A stretch of 64,000 nt of DNA from Herbihabitans rhizosphaerae. Lineage in GTDB: Bacteria > Actinomycetota > Actinomycetes > Mycobacteriales > Pseudonocardiaceae. The notes below the pieces were generated by a model. It did not search any database and had not been told where the DNA came from. It saw nothing but the letters and a program-made list of their open reading frames with translations. This document shows, piece after piece, positions 46,537 to 55,987 of this stretch (position 1 is its first letter; each line of letters opens with the position of its first letter). The translations under genes were made by a program, and so were the position numbers. The stretch covers positions 124,001 through 188,000 of the forward strand of contig NZ_SGWQ01000011.1 of assembly GCF_004216555.1 (NCBI RefSeq), in the 5' to 3' direction.

Positions 46537-47430
46537 ATGAAGCGCACAGTCGTGTCCCTGATCGCGGCGGCGGCCGTGGTCGGCATGTCCGCGTGTGGGT
46601 CGAGTGATCCGCTGTCCGGTGGCTCGTCCGGCATCGTGGTCGGCTCCGCGGACTTCGCCGAGAGCGAGCTGCTCGCCGAGATCTACGCCGAGGCGCTGCG
46701 CAAGACCGGCGCCACCGTGTCCACCAAGCTGCGGGTGGGTGCCCGCGAGGTATACGTCGAGGCGGTTCGCAAGGGTGAGATCTCGCTCGTGCCGGACTAC
46801 ACCGGCAACCTGCTGAAGTACGTGGTCAAGCCCGCCGAGCCGGCGGAGACCACCACGGAGGCGGTGTACGGCGCGTTGAAGACGGCCACCGAGAAGCCCG
46901 ACTCGACGCTGCAGGTGCTGGAGCAGTCCAAGGCCGAGGACTCCGACGTGCTCGCGGTGACCAAGGCGACCGCCGACAGCGGGGTGAAGTCGATGGCCGA
47001 CCTCGGCCCGAAGTGCGGCCAGTTCGTGCTCGGCGCGGCCGAGGAGTGGAAGGGCCGCTGGGAGGCCAAGATCAAGGAGCTGTACGGCTGCACGTTCAAG
47101 CAGATCAAGCCGATCGAGGGCGGCACGCTGACGGTGAAGTCGTTGAAGGACAACGAGGTTCAGGTGGCCAACCTGTTCACGACGGCCTCGGCGATCAAGG
47201 AGAACAGCTTCGTCCCGCTCGAGGACCCGAAGAAGATGTACCCGGCGCAGAACATCGTGCCGTTGATCAACAAGTCCAAGCTGGACGACAAGCAGAAGGC
47301 CGCGGTGAACAAGGTCTCCGCCGCGCTCACCACGGACAAGCTCACCGAGCTGGTGCGCAAGGTCGAGGTGGACAAGGCCAACGCCGCCGACGTGGCGAAG
47401 TCCTACGTCGGAGAACTCGGCATCAGCTAA
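46537..47430 (+). CDS. Glycine betaine/choline-type substrate-binding lipoprotein
   Basis: A 297-aa lipoprotein with lipobox GMSAC (Cys 20) and a type II binding fold: IVVGSADFAESELLAEIYAE, LVPDYTGNLLKYV, GGTLTVKSLKDNEVQVANLF and PAQNIVPLINKSKL. These match OpuCC/OsmF-like proteins that bind betaine, choline, carnitine or related quaternary amines. GAGGAGGAAAG supports ATG 46537. It ends the operon; a 19-bp-arm palindrome begins 20 nt after the stop. Confidence 0.92.
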   Translation: MKRTVVSLIAAAAVVGMSACGSSDPLSGGSSGIVVGSADFAESELLAEIYAEALRKTGATVSTKLRVGAREVYVEAVRKGEISLVPDYTGNLLKYVVKPAEPAETTTEAVYGALKTATEKPDSTLQVLEQSKAEDSDVLAVTKATADSGVKSMADLGPKCGQFVLGAAEEWKGRWEAKIKELYGCTFKQIKPIEGGTLTVKSLKDNEVQVANLFTTASAIKENSFVPLEDPKKMYPAQNIVPLINKSKLDDKQKAAVNKVSAALTTDKLTELVRKVEVDKANAADVAKSYVGELGIS

Positions 47431-47449
47431 CCCAGCCACCGCTCCATTT

Positions 47450-47489
47450 TCAGGTTGGGGACTTTAGCGGGCTAAAGTCCCCAACCTGA
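47450..47489. terminator. Long perfect palindrome after betaine-type operon
   Basis: Perfect 19-nt arms TCAGGTTGGGGACTTTAGC (47450-47468) and the complement (47471-47489) enclose only gg. The core ACTTTAGC-gg-GCTAAAGT recurs at 47623-47640. It probably ends the operon's transcript; no T-tract follows. Confidence 0.7.
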
Positions 47490-47622
47490 GCCGGTATACG
47501 CGTGGCCGTTTCGCATTTCGGCGTGTATTTGGTGCGCCATTTCACGGAAAGCTGCAGGTCGAGAGCCTTTGGCTTTGCCTGTGGATGGATGACTTGCGCT
47601 TGGCGTGCCTTTGTGCGTGCGT

Positions 47623-47640
47623 ACTTTAGCCCGCTAAAGT
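47623..47640. terminator. Short copy of the same palindrome after the IclR gene
   Basis: ACTTTAGC-cc-GCTAAAGT has the same arms as the core of the preceding palindrome and sits 3 nt beyond the IclR gene's stop on the minus strand. The 133 nt between the two copies hold no recognisable gene and are less GC-rich than their surroundings. Confidence 0.55.
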
Positions 47641-47643
47641 CCG

Positions 47644-48459
47644 TCAGCTGAGGCGGCGGACGGCGCGGGCGGTGATCTGGACGGCGAGGCGTAGGACGGC
47701 GGGGACGAGGTCGGGGGGTGGGGTGCCGCATTCCGTGTCGCCTGGGCAGTGGTGGCGGAAGGTGGCGCTGATCGCGGCGACGGGGCGGTCGTGTCCGTCG
47801 AGTACGGGGACGGCGACGGAGGCGAAGCCCGTGGTCACGTGGCCGTCCTCGATGGCCCAGCCGCGACGGCGCTCGTCGGTCAGCAGGCCACGGAGTGCGG
47901 GCAGGTGTTTCGGCCCGCGGCCGGTGCGGTCCACGAACGCGTCCCGGTTCGGGAACAGCGCGCGCACCTGAGCGGCCGGCAGGTGCGCGAGCATGGCGCG
48001 GCCGGACGCGGTCAGGTGCGCGGGTAGCCGCACGCCCACGTCGGTCACCAGGGTGTGCGCGGACGTGGGCTGCTCGCGCACGAGGTACAGTGTCTCCCGG
48101 CCGTGCAGCACGCCGAGGTGCACGGTGTGCCGGTGCCGGTCGGCGAACTGACGCAGCAGCGGCCGCGCGATGTGCTCCAGCGGCTCGTTGCGCAGGTACG
48201 CGGCACCCAGCTCGAACGCGGCGAGCCCGAGCGCGTAGCGGCGCTGGTCGGGCAGGTGGGTGACGAATCCGGCGTCGGTCAGCTCCGCGAGCAGGTGGTA
48301 CGCCGTGGACCGGGGGAGCGCCAGCTCGCGGGCCAGCCACGCCGCGGTCACCGGCTCGGCGCGGTCGGCGAGCACGCGCAGCACGGCCAGCCCACGCCGC
48401 AACGCCGGCACGTCGCTGCTGCCACCCACGGGACCTCCAATACGCCGTTGCGGTGACAT
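47644..48459 (-). CDS. IclR-family regulator of histidine utilisation
   Basis: A 271-aa IclR-family protein: winged helix at about residues 18-80 (ALRRGLAVLRVLADRA, AWLARELALPRSTAYHLLAE) and effector domain (LTASGRAMLAHLPAAQV, WAIEDGHVTTGFASVAVPV, AAISATFRHHCPGDTEC). It is divergent from hutH, and a palindrome typical of regulators of this group abuts its start. It therefore probably controls the hut genes in response to histidine or urocanate (inference; called HutR in some actinomycetes). ATG 48459 is the most plausible start; the frame is open upstream into hutH. Confidence 0.87.
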   Translation of the reverse strand: MSPQRRIGGPVGGSSDVPALRRGLAVLRVLADRAEPVTAAWLARELALPRSTAYHLLAELTDAGFVTHLPDQRRYALGLAAFELGAAYLRNEPLEHIARPLLRQFADRHRHTVHLGVLHGRETLYLVREQPTSAHTLVTDVGVRLPAHLTASGRAMLAHLPAAQVRALFPNRDAFVDRTGRGPKHLPALRGLLTDERRRGWAIEDGHVTTGFASVAVPVLDGHDRPVAAISATFRHHCPGDTECGTPPPDLVPAVLRLAVQITARAVRRLS

Positions 48460-48477
48460 TGTCTGGGATACCAGACA
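48460..48477. promoter_or_regulatory. IclR-type operator between regulator and hutH
   Basis: TGTCTGG (48460-48466) and CCAGACA (48471-48477) form perfect 7-bp arms around gata. The site starts one nucleotide upstream of the regulator's ATG and 53 nt before hutH, so binding would block the regulator's own initiation and could control the divergent hut promoter. Confidence 0.65.
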
Positions 48478-48530
48478 CGGGCGCACGCCGTGGGGTCGCA
48501 GAGACGCCGCCCAGGGTTTGGGATGGGGGC

Positions 48531-50048
48531 ATGGACGCAGTGCTGCTCGACGCCACGCCGCTGCGACGCGATCAGGTGGTCGCGGTCGCCAGGCGGGGCG
48601 CTCCGGTCGAGTTGACCGACATCGCGAAGGAGGCGGTCGCCGGCTCGCGGGCGCACGTCGAGCTGTTGGCCGGCGCCGAGCAACCCACCTACGGCGTGTC
48701 CACGGGGTTCGGCGCGCTCGCCGTGCGACACATCCCGGTGGACCGGCGTGCCGCGCTGCAGCGGTCGCTGATCCGCTCGCACGCCGCCGGTGCGGGCGCC
48801 GAGGTCGAGTGTGAAGTGGTGCGCGCGCTGATGCTGCTTCGCCTGCGCACCTTGGCAAGCGGGCACACCGGCGTTCAACCGTCCACTGTGGACGCGCTGG
48901 TGCGGGTGATCAACGCGGGCATCACCCCGGTGGTACCCGAGTACGGCTCGCTCGGCTGCTCCGGTGACCTGGCTCCGCTGTCCGCCGTGGCGCTCGCGCT
49001 GATGGGCGAGGGCGAGGCGCGCGACGCCACCGGCGCGCTGCGCCCCGCCGGCGAGGTGCTCCGCGAGTCCGGCATCGAGCCGATCACGCTGGCCGAGAAG
49101 GAGGGCCTCGCGCTGATCAACGGCACCGACGGCATGCTCGGCCAGCTGGTACTCGCGCTCGACGACCTCGCGCGGTTGATCGACATCGCCGACCTGACCG
49201 CCGCGATGAGCGTGGAGGCGCTGCTCGGCACCGACCGGGTGTTCGCCGCCGATCTGCAGGCGCTGCGGCCGCACCCCGGCCAGGCCGTGTCCGCCGCGCG
49301 GATGAGCGTGCTGCTCGCCGACTCCGAGATCGTGGCCAGCCACCGCGGCCCGGACTGCAACCGCGTGCAGGACGCGTACTCGCTGCGCTGCGCGCCCCAG
49401 GTGCACGGCGCGGCCCGGGACACGGTGGCGCACACCGAGACCGTGGCCGACCGCGAACTGGCCTCGTTTATCGACAACCCGGTCGTGCTCGCCGACGGGC
49501 GGATCGAGTCCAACGGCAACTTCCACGGCGCGCCGGTCGGCTACGCGCTGGACTTCCTGGCGATCCCGACCGCCGACGTGGCGAGCATGTCCGAGCGGCG
49601 CACCGACCGGATGCTCGACAAGAACCGGTCGCACGGGCTGCCGCCGTTCCTGGCGCACGACCCCGGCGTGGACTCCGGCCACATGATCGCCCAGTACACG
49701 CAGGCCGGCATCGTCTCCGAGCTCAAGCGCCTCGCGGTACCGGCCAGCGTGGACTCGATCCCGAGCTCGGCCATGCAGGAGGACCACGTCTCCATGGGCT
49801 GGTCGGCCGCGCGCAAGCTGCGCAAGGCCGTCGACGGGCTGACCACCGTGCTCGCGATCGAGCTGCTCACCGCGGCTCGCGCGCTGGACCTGCGCGCGCC
49901 GCTCAAGCCCGCGCCGAAGACGGGGGCCGCGCTGGCCGCCCTCCGCGAGACGGTCGACGGGCCCGGCCCGGACCGGCACCTCGCACCCGAGATCGCCGCC
50001 GCGGAAGCGCTGATCCGCTCCGGCCGGCTGAACGAGATCACCGCCTAG
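48531..50048 (+). CDS. hutH: Histidine ammonia-lyase
   Basis: A 505-aa lyase converting histidine to urocanate and ammonia. The MIO prosthetic group forms from the tripeptide in EYGSLGCSGDLAPLS, here Cys-Ser-Gly instead of the textbook Ala-Ser-Gly; Cys at this position is known in actinobacterial enzymes. Other landmarks are the N-terminal TYGVSTGFGALA and SIPSSAMQEDHVSMG. ATG 48531 gives the normal length; an upstream in-frame start at 48453 would overlap the operator. It is the first gene of the forward hut genes and is followed 15 nt later by hutU. Confidence 0.95.
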   Translation: MDAVLLDATPLRRDQVVAVARRGAPVELTDIAKEAVAGSRAHVELLAGAEQPTYGVSTGFGALAVRHIPVDRRAALQRSLIRSHAAGAGAEVECEVVRALMLLRLRTLASGHTGVQPSTVDALVRVINAGITPVVPEYGSLGCSGDLAPLSAVALALMGEGEARDATGALRPAGEVLRESGIEPITLAEKEGLALINGTDGMLGQLVLALDDLARLIDIADLTAAMSVEALLGTDRVFAADLQALRPHPGQAVSAARMSVLLADSEIVASHRGPDCNRVQDAYSLRCAPQVHGAARDTVAHTETVADRELASFIDNPVVLADGRIESNGNFHGAPVGYALDFLAIPTADVASMSERRTDRMLDKNRSHGLPPFLAHDPGVDSGHMIAQYTQAGIVSELKRLAVPASVDSIPSSAMQEDHVSMGWSAARKLRKAVDGLTTVLAIELLTAARALDLRAPLKPAPKTGAALAALRETVDGPGPDRHLAPEIAAAEALIRSGRLNEITA

Positions 50049-50063
50049 TCAGGAGGACACACG

Positions 50064-51722
50064 ATGACCGGACCGCGACCAGTGCGGGCCGCCCGAGGTA
50101 CCTCGATCACGGCCAAGAGCTGGCAGACCGAGGCGCCGATGCGAATGCTGGCCAACAACCTGGACGCCGAGGTCGCCGAGCGGCCCGACGACCTGGTGGT
50201 CTACGGCGGCACCGGCAAGGCCGTGCGCGACTGGGCCAGCTTCGACGCGATCACCCGCGAGCTGACCGACCTGGAGCCGGACGAGACCCTGTTGGTCCAA
50301 AGTGGACGGCCGGTCGGCGTGATGCGCACGCACGAGTGGGCGCCGCGGGTGCTGATCGCGAACTCCAACATCGTGCCGGACTGGGCGACCTGGCCGGAGT
50401 TCCGCAAGCTCGAGTCACAGGGCCTAATGATGTACGGCCAAATGACCGCCGGATCGTGGATCTACATTGGTACGCAAGGGATCCTGCAGGGCACCTACGA
50501 GACGTTCGCCGCGGTGGCGAACAAGCGGTTCGGCGGCACGCTGCGCGGCACGTTGACGCTGACCGCCGGGCTCGGCGGCATGGGCGGCGCGCAGCCGCTG
50601 GCGATCACCATGAACGACGGTGTGGCGCTGGTGGTCGAGGTCGACCCCGCGCGGGCCAACCGCCGGGTGGAGACCCGCTACCTGGACGAACTGGCCGACG
50701 ACCTGGACGACGCGGTGCGCCGGGTGGAGGCGGCCAAGGCGGAGAAGCGGCCGCTGTCGGTCGGCGTGATCGGCAACGCGGCGGAGGTGTTCCCCGAGCT
50801 GCTGCGCCGGGGCGTGGCGATCGACATCGTGACCGACCAGACCTCGGCGCACGACCCGCTGGCGTACCTGCCGAAGGGCATCGCGCTGGACGAGTGGAAG
50901 GACTACGCCGACAAGAAGCCGGACGAGTTCACCGACCGGGCGCGCGAATCGATGGCCGAGCACGTCGGCGCGATGATCGGCTTTATGGACAAGGGCGCCG
51001 AGGTGTTCGACTACGGCAACTCGATCCGCGGCGAGGCGAAGCTCGGCGGGCTGGAGCGGGCGTTTGACTTCCCGGGCTTCGTGCCGGCCTACATCCGGCC
51101 GCTGTTCTGCGAGGGCAAGGGCCCGTTCCGGTGGGCGGCGCTTTCCGGTGACCCGAAGGACATCGCGGTCACCGACCGGGCGATCCTGGAGCTGTTCCCG
51201 GAGAACGAGTCGCTCGCGCGGTGGATCAAGCTGGCCGGCGAACGTGTTGAGTTCCAAGGACTTCCGGCGCGCATCTGCTGGCTCGGTTACGGCGAGCGGC
51301 ACCTGGCCGGGCTGCGGTTCAACGAACTGGTGGCCTCCGGCGAGATCTCCGCGCCGATCGCCATCGGGCGCGATCACCTGGACTGCGGCTCGGTCGCGTC
51401 GCCGTACCGGGAGACCGAGGGCATGATCGACGGCTCGGACGCGATCGCCGACTGGCCGCTGCTCAACGCGATGGTCAACACCGCGTCCGGGGCGACCTGG
51501 GTGTCGATCCACCACGGCGGCGGAGTCGGCATCGGACGGTCGATCCACGCCGGCCAGGTGACCGTCGCCGACGGTACCGATCTGGCGGCTGCCAAGATCG
51601 AGCGCGTGCTGTCCAACGACCCCGGCATGGGCGTGATCCGCCACGTCGACGCCGGTTACGACCGGGCGAACGAGGTCGCCGCCGAACGCGGAGTCCGAAT
51701 CCCCATGGAGCACAAGGACTAA
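50064..51722 (+). CDS. hutU: Urocanate hydratase
   Basis: A 552-aa urocanase converting urocanate to 4-imidazolone-5-propionate using NAD+ as electrophile. Family stretches: [19 protein letters not shown], the dinucleotide motif [34 protein letters not shown] and [25 protein letters not shown] precedes ATG 50064. It is cytoplasmic and the second step of the pathway. Confidence 0.96.
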   Translation: MTGPRPVRAARGTSITAKSWQTEAPMRMLANNLDAEVAERPDDLVVYGGTGKAVRDWASFDAITRELTDLEPDETLLVQSGRPVGVMRTHEWAPRVLIANSNIVPDWATWPEFRKLESQGLMMYGQMTAGSWIYIGTQGILQGTYETFAAVANKRFGGTLRGTLTLTAGLGGMGGAQPLAITMNDGVALVVEVDPARANRRVETRYLDELADDLDDAVRRVEAAKAEKRPLSVGVIGNAAEVFPELLRRGVAIDIVTDQTSAHDPLAYLPKGIALDEWKDYADKKPDEFTDRARESMAEHVGAMIGFMDKGAEVFDYGNSIRGEAKLGGLERAFDFPGFVPAYIRPLFCEGKGPFRWAALSGDPKDIAVTDRAILELFPENESLARWIKLAGERVEFQGLPARICWLGYGERHLAGLRFNELVASGEISAPIAIGRDHLDCGSVASPYRETEGMIDGSDAIADWPLLNAMVNTASGATWVSIHHGGGVGIGRSIHAGQVTVADGTDLAAAKIERVLSNDPGMGVIRHVDAGYDRANEVAAERGVRIPMEHKD

Positions 51723-51725
51723 CCT

Positions 51726-52964
51726 GTGATAGTCCACAATGGACACTCGGAGGGCGGGTCGGTCGCCACCGCGACCGGCCTGCTCTCCGCTATCGCCGAC
51801 GTCGGCACCGACCGCACTCGTGGCGGGTTCTCCCGGCACGTGTTCGACCGTGCCGAGCACGACCTGCGCGAATGGTTCGTCGAGCAGGCGCGGCGCAGAG
51901 GGCTCGACGTGCACAGCGACCGCAACGGCAACCTGTGGGCGTGGTGGGGCGCGCCGGGGCCGGACGCGGTGGTGACCGGCAGCCACCTGGACTCGGTGCC
52001 CGGCGGTGGCGCGTTCGACGGCCCGCTCGGCGTGGTGTCCGCGCTGGCCGCCGTGGACTCGTTGCGCGCCAAGGGTTTCACGCCGTCGCGCCCGTTCGCG
52101 ATCGTGGTGTTCGCCGAGGAGGAGGGCGGCCGGTTCGGCATCCCGTGCCTCGGCTCACGGCTGCTGTCCGGGGCGATCAGCCCGGACGTGGCCCGCCGGC
52201 TGACCGACGCGGACGGCGTCACGTTCACCGAGGCGGCGCGCGCCGCGGGCGTCGATCCGGCGTTCGTGGGCCGCGACGAGGAGGCGCTCGGACGCATCGG
52301 CCGGTTCGTGGAGCTGCATGTCGAACAGGGTCGGGGGCTGGTCGACATGGACGCGCCGGTCGGAGTCGCCGAGTCGATACTGGCGCACGGGCGGTGGCGG
52401 TTCACCTTCTCCGGCCAGGGCAACCACGCCGGCACCACGCAGATCGGCGACCGGACCGACCCGATGCTGCCCGCCTCGCAGACCGTGCTCGCGGCGCGCT
52501 GGGCGGCGTCCGGTGTGGACGGCGGGCGCGCCACGGTCGGGCGGATCGTGCCGAATCCCGGTGGCACCAACGTGATCGCGTCCAGCGTGGACCTCTGGCT
52601 GGACGCCCGCGCGCCCAACGACCGGCGCGCGCGGACGATCGTGGAGCGGATCACCGCGGCGGCGAAGCAGGCGGCGAACACCGAGGGCTGCCGGGTCACC
52701 GTGCGGCAGGAGTCCTACGGCGACACCGTGCACTTCGACGCCGACCTGCGCGACGAGGTGTCCACCGTGCTCGGCGGGGTGCCCGCGCTGCCCACCGGCG
52801 CCGGCCACGACGCGGGGATCCTCGCCGCGCACGTGCCGACCGCGATGCTGTTCGTGCGCAACCCGAGCGGGGTGTCGCACGCGCCGGCCGAGCACGCCGA
52901 GCCGGACGACTGCGAGGCCGGCGTCGCGGCGCTGGCTCGCGTCTTGGAGCACTTTTCGGCATGA
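51726..52964 (+). CDS. M20-family amidohydrolase in hut operon (AllC/HyuC-like)
   Basis: A 412-aa metallopeptidase-fold amidohydrolase of the allantoate amidohydrolase/N-carbamoyl-amino-acid hydrolase type. Metal ligands: TGSHLDSVPGGGAFDG, FAEEEGGRFG, VELHVEQG and, near the end, SHAPAEHAEPDD. It lies between hutU and hutF, starts at GTG 51726 three nt after hutU, and its stop overlaps hutF (ATGA). No HutG-type N-formylglutamate deformylase is visible in the window, so this enzyme may hydrolyse N-formylglutamate to glutamate and formate. That assignment is an inference from context. Confidence 0.88.
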   Translation: MIVHNGHSEGGSVATATGLLSAIADVGTDRTRGGFSRHVFDRAEHDLREWFVEQARRRGLDVHSDRNGNLWAWWGAPGPDAVVTGSHLDSVPGGGAFDGPLGVVSALAAVDSLRAKGFTPSRPFAIVVFAEEEGGRFGIPCLGSRLLSGAISPDVARRLTDADGVTFTEAARAAGVDPAFVGRDEEALGRIGRFVELHVEQGRGLVDMDAPVGVAESILAHGRWRFTFSGQGNHAGTTQIGDRTDPMLPASQTVLAARWAASGVDGGRATVGRIVPNPGGTNVIASSVDLWLDARAPNDRRARTIVERITAAAKQAANTEGCRVTVRQESYGDTVHFDADLRDEVSTVLGGVPALPTGAGHDAGILAAHVPTAMLFVRNPSGVSHAPAEHAEPDDCEAGVAALARVLEHFSA

Positions 52965-54295
52965 CCGACTTCTGGTGTGAACGCGCGCTGCTGCCCGACG
53001 GCGTGGCACGAGGTGTCCTCGTCAACGTCGCCGAGGATGGGACGGTCGGCGGGGTGTCCACAGCGGACACCCCGCCGCCTGACGCGCATTCGTTGCGGGG
53101 CCTGGTGTTTCCCGGTTTCGCCAACGCTCACTCGCACGCGTTCCACCGTGCGTTGCGCGGGCGCACCCACGGCAGTGACACTTATGGGGGCGGCACGTTC
53201 TGGACCTGGCGGGACGGCATGTACACGCTCGCCGAGCGGCTGGACCCGGACTCGTACCACGAACTGGCCCGCGCGGTGTACGCCGAGATGGCGCTGGCCG
53301 GGATCACCTGCGTCGGCGAGTTCCACTACCTGCACCACGGGCCGGGCGGCACGCCGTACGCCGATCCGAACGCGATGGGCGAGGCACTGATCGCGGCGGC
53401 GGCCGACGCCGGTATCCGGATCACCCTGCTCGACACGCTGTACCTGCGCGGTGGGCTGACCGAGGACGGGTACCAGCCGCTGGCCGGCCCACAGTTGCGC
53501 TTCGGCGACGGTGACGTCGAGGCGTGGGACGACCGGGTGTCACGGCTGCGGCCCGATTCGCACGCGCGGATCGGGTCGGCGCTGCACTCGGTGCGGGCGG
53601 TGCCGAAGGACATGCTCGGCACGTTCGCGATGCACGTCGAGGGCACGCCGGTGCACCTGCACCTGTCCGAGCAGCCGGCGGAAAACGAGGCGTGCCAACG
53701 GTTTCACGGCTGCTCACCGACCGAGCTGCTGGAGTCCTACGGTGTGCTCGGCGGCTGGGTCACCGCCGTGCACGCCACCCATCTGTCCACAGTGGACATC
53801 GGGCTGCTCGGCTCGAACGGTGTCACCGCGTGCTTCTGCCCGACGACCGAGGCCGATCTCGCCGACGGCATCGGCCCGGCGCGTGAGCTGCTCGACGCCG
53901 GCTCGCCGTTGGCGCTGGGCAGCGATCAGCACGCGGTGATCGACATGCTGGTCGAGGCGCGGGCGCTGGAGCACGGTGAGCGGTTGCGCACCGGCGAGCG
54001 CGGGCGACTCACCCCGGCCGAGCTGATGCGTGCCGTGACCGAGGCAGGTCACCGCTCGCTCGGCTGGCGGGCCGGACGGATCGTCGCCGGTGCGCCCGCC
54101 GACCTGGTCGCGGTCGACCTCGACACGCCCCGCACCGCCGGTGCCCGCCCCGACCAGGTGATCCTCGCCGCGACAGCCGCCGACATCCACACCGTCGTGT
54201 CCAGCGGCCGGATCATCGCCCGCGACGGCCAACACGAGAAGCTCGGCGCCGTCGGCCCGCTGCTGACCAGCGCGATCACCCCGCTCTGGGCATGA
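52961..54295 (+). CDS. hutF: Formimidoylglutamate deiminase
   Basis: A 444-aa amidohydrolase-superfamily enzyme that turns N-formimino-L-glutamate into N-formyl-L-glutamate and ammonia. Metal-binding residues: FANAHSHAFHRALRG (HxH), VHLHLSEQPAEN, VHATHLS and ALGSDQHA. TYGGGTFWTWRDGMY is a strong HutF signature. ATG 52961 is coupled to the M20 gene by ATGA. Its presence defines the five-step Pseudomonas-type route through formylglutamate. Confidence 0.93.
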   Translation: MTDFWCERALLPDGVARGVLVNVAEDGTVGGVSTADTPPPDAHSLRGLVFPGFANAHSHAFHRALRGRTHGSDTYGGGTFWTWRDGMYTLAERLDPDSYHELARAVYAEMALAGITCVGEFHYLHHGPGGTPYADPNAMGEALIAAAADAGIRITLLDTLYLRGGLTEDGYQPLAGPQLRFGDGDVEAWDDRVSRLRPDSHARIGSALHSVRAVPKDMLGTFAMHVEGTPVHLHLSEQPAENEACQRFHGCSPTELLESYGVLGGWVTAVHATHLSTVDIGLLGSNGVTACFCPTTEADLADGIGPARELLDAGSPLALGSDQHAVIDMLVEARALEHGERLRTGERGRLTPAELMRAVTEAGHRSLGWRAGRIVAGAPADLVAVDLDTPRTAGARPDQVILAATAADIHTVVSSGRIIARDGQHEKLGAVGPLLTSAITPLWA

Positions 54296-54308
54296 TCAGC
54301 GTGCGTCG

Positions 54309-54710
54309 TCAGTCGTCGTCCCGTTCGTTGATCTCGTTGGTAAGCAGTGCGGTGATCTGGGCCATTCCCACGCTCATCGTCGAGAACCCGTGCTGCATGT
54401 CGACCCTCATCGCAGCGAACTCGCCGCGCAGGTCGATCTGGTCCTCGCGCAAAGCGTTGATCACCTCGGCGTGGGCCTTGAAGCCGGCTCGCATCTCGCG
54501 TCTGACCTCGGCGAACTCGTCGTTGACCTTGGCGAACCCGTCACGCATCTCGTGCCGGAGATCGACCTGGTCCTCGCGGAGCGCGTTGAGCACCGAGCGG
54601 TGCGCCCGGAGTTCGCTGCGGACTTCCGCGACGTCCCGGTCGGCGCCTTTGGCCAGATACAGCGCGGTGGCAGTGTCCTGGCGGAGCTGGTTCAGCTCGT
54701 CGTCGTTCAT
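54309..54710 (-). CDS. Coiled-coil protein with internal repeat
   Basis: A 133-aa highly charged helical protein. The segment NALREDQVDLRHEM recurs 43 residues later as NALREDQIDLRGEF, with E/R/D-rich heptads between, so a long coiled coil is likely. There is no signal or membrane segment. ATG 54710 has an AAAGGGG-type site; an upstream in-frame GTG would add 22 residues. It is on the opposite strand between hutF and hutI. No family is recognised; it resembles structural or phage-tail-like coiled coils only in composition. Confidence 0.6.
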   Translation of the reverse strand: MNDDELNQLRQDTATALYLAKGADRDVAEVRSELRAHRSVLNALREDQVDLRHEMRDGFAKVNDEFAEVRREMRAGFKAHAEVINALREDQIDLRGEFAAMRVDMQHGFSTMSVGMAQITALLTNEINERDDD

Positions 54711-54811
54711 GTGGCGTCCCCTTTCATCGGCGGTGAACCTAGCCGAGGTGTGGCGACGCCGTCGGGAGTTATCCACAGGCCCCAGTATGGTCTGGACGGG
54801 TCGACGGCGCT

Positions 54812-55987
54812 ATGAGTGAAGGACTGCCCGTGAGCGTGTTGATCACCGGTATCGGCGAGTTGACCACCAACGACGAGGAACTCGGCACGCTGCCGGACGC
54901 GGCGCTCGTGCTGGACGGCGACCGGGTCGTCTGGGTCGGGCCGGCACCGGCCGCGCCGGACGCCGACGAGCGGGTCGACGTCGAGGGGCGGGCCGTGCTC
55001 CCCGGCTGGGTGGACAGTCACACGCACCTGCTGTTCGCCGGCGATCGCACCGAGGAGTTCGGCGCGCGGATGGCCGGAAAGCCTTATGCGGCGGGGGGAA
55101 TCGCGGTCACCATGGCCGCCACGCGCGCCGCGACGGACGACGAGCTGGCCGGCAACCTGCGCCGGCACGTGGCCGAGGCGGTGCGCCAGGGCACCACGTA
55201 CCTGGAGACCAAGACGGGCTACGGGCTGACCGTCGCCGACGAGCTGCGTGCCGCCAAGATCGCCGCCGGGCACGCCGACGAGGTGACTTTCCTCGGCGCG
55301 CACCTCGTCCCGCCGGACACCGACGCGGCGTCCTACCTCGACCTGGTGTGCGGGGAGATGCTCGACGCGGTGGCGCCGCACGTGCGCTGGGCGGACGTGT
55401 TCTGCGAGACGGGGGCGTTCGACGCGGACGCCTCCCGTGCGGTTCTCCTTGCCGCGCAACGGAAGGGGCTGGGCCTGCGGGTGCACGGCAACCAGCTCGG
55501 CGAGGGCCCCGGGGTGGCGCTGGCGGTCGAGTTGGGCGCGGCCAGCGTGGACCACTGCACGTACCTCGCACCGTCCGATGTGGACGCGCTGGCCGGTTCG
55601 GACACGGTGGCGACCCTGCTGCCGGCGTGCGACCTGTCCACCCGGCAACCGCTGCCCGACGCGCGGGCGCTGCTGGACGCGGGCGCCACGGTGGCGCTGG
55701 CGTCCAACTGCAATCCCGGGTCGTCGTACACGTCCTCGATGGCCTACTGCGTCACGACCGCCGTGCTGCAGATGCGGATGAGTGTCACCGAGGCGGTGCG
55801 CGCCGCGACCTGGGGCGGTGCGCGGGCGCTGCGCAGGGAGACCGGCGACGGCGCGGTCGGCGTGCTGCGGCCGGGCGCACGGGCGGACGTGCACGTGCTC
55901 GACGCGCCGTCGGTGACGCACCTGGCCTACCGTCCCGGCGTGGCCCTGACCCACGCCGTGTGGCGGGCCGGACGGCGGGTCAGGTGA
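54812..55987 (+). CDS. hutI: Imidazolonepropionase
   Basis: A 391-aa metal-dependent amidohydrolase converting imidazolone propionate to N-formimino-glutamate, the step between HutU and HutF. Metal ligands are in [27 protein letters not shown] and [10 protein letters not shown]; the acid is in [18 protein letters not shown] 54812 lacks a good ribosome site, while GTG 54830 has AAGGA 8 nt upstream and would give 385 aa. TATGGT at 54786-54791 may be its -10, so it has its own promoter, apart from the hutH-F group. Confidence 0.93.
   Translation: MSEGLPVSVLITGIGELTTNDEELGTLPDAALVLDGDRVVWVGPAPAAPDADERVDVEGRAVLPGWVDSHTHLLFAGDRTEEFGARMAGKPYAAGGIAVTMAATRAATDDELAGNLRRHVAEAVRQGTTYLETKTGYGLTVADELRAAKIAAGHADEVTFLGAHLVPPDTDAASYLDLVCGEMLDAVAPHVRWADVFCETGAFDADASRAVLLAAQRKGLGLRVHGNQLGEGPGVALAVELGAASVDHCTYLAPSDVDALAGSDTVATLLPACDLSTRQPLPDARALLDAGATVALASNCNPGSSYTSSMAYCVTTAVLQMRMSVTEAVRAATWGGARALRRETGDGAVGVLRPGARADVHVLDAPSVTHLAYRPGVALTHAVWRAGRRVR

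Noticed and set aside
47450-48556. Long minus-strand frame overlapping the IclR gene
   Set aside because: It is Arg/Ala/Pro-rich shadow sequence; the true IclR reading frame with HTH and effector motifs is in another frame of the same strand.
51872-52960. Upstream extension of the hutF frame
   Set aside because: It runs through the M20 gene in another frame with Arg/Gly-rich translation; the ATG at 52961 gives the standard HutF start and an ATGA overlap.
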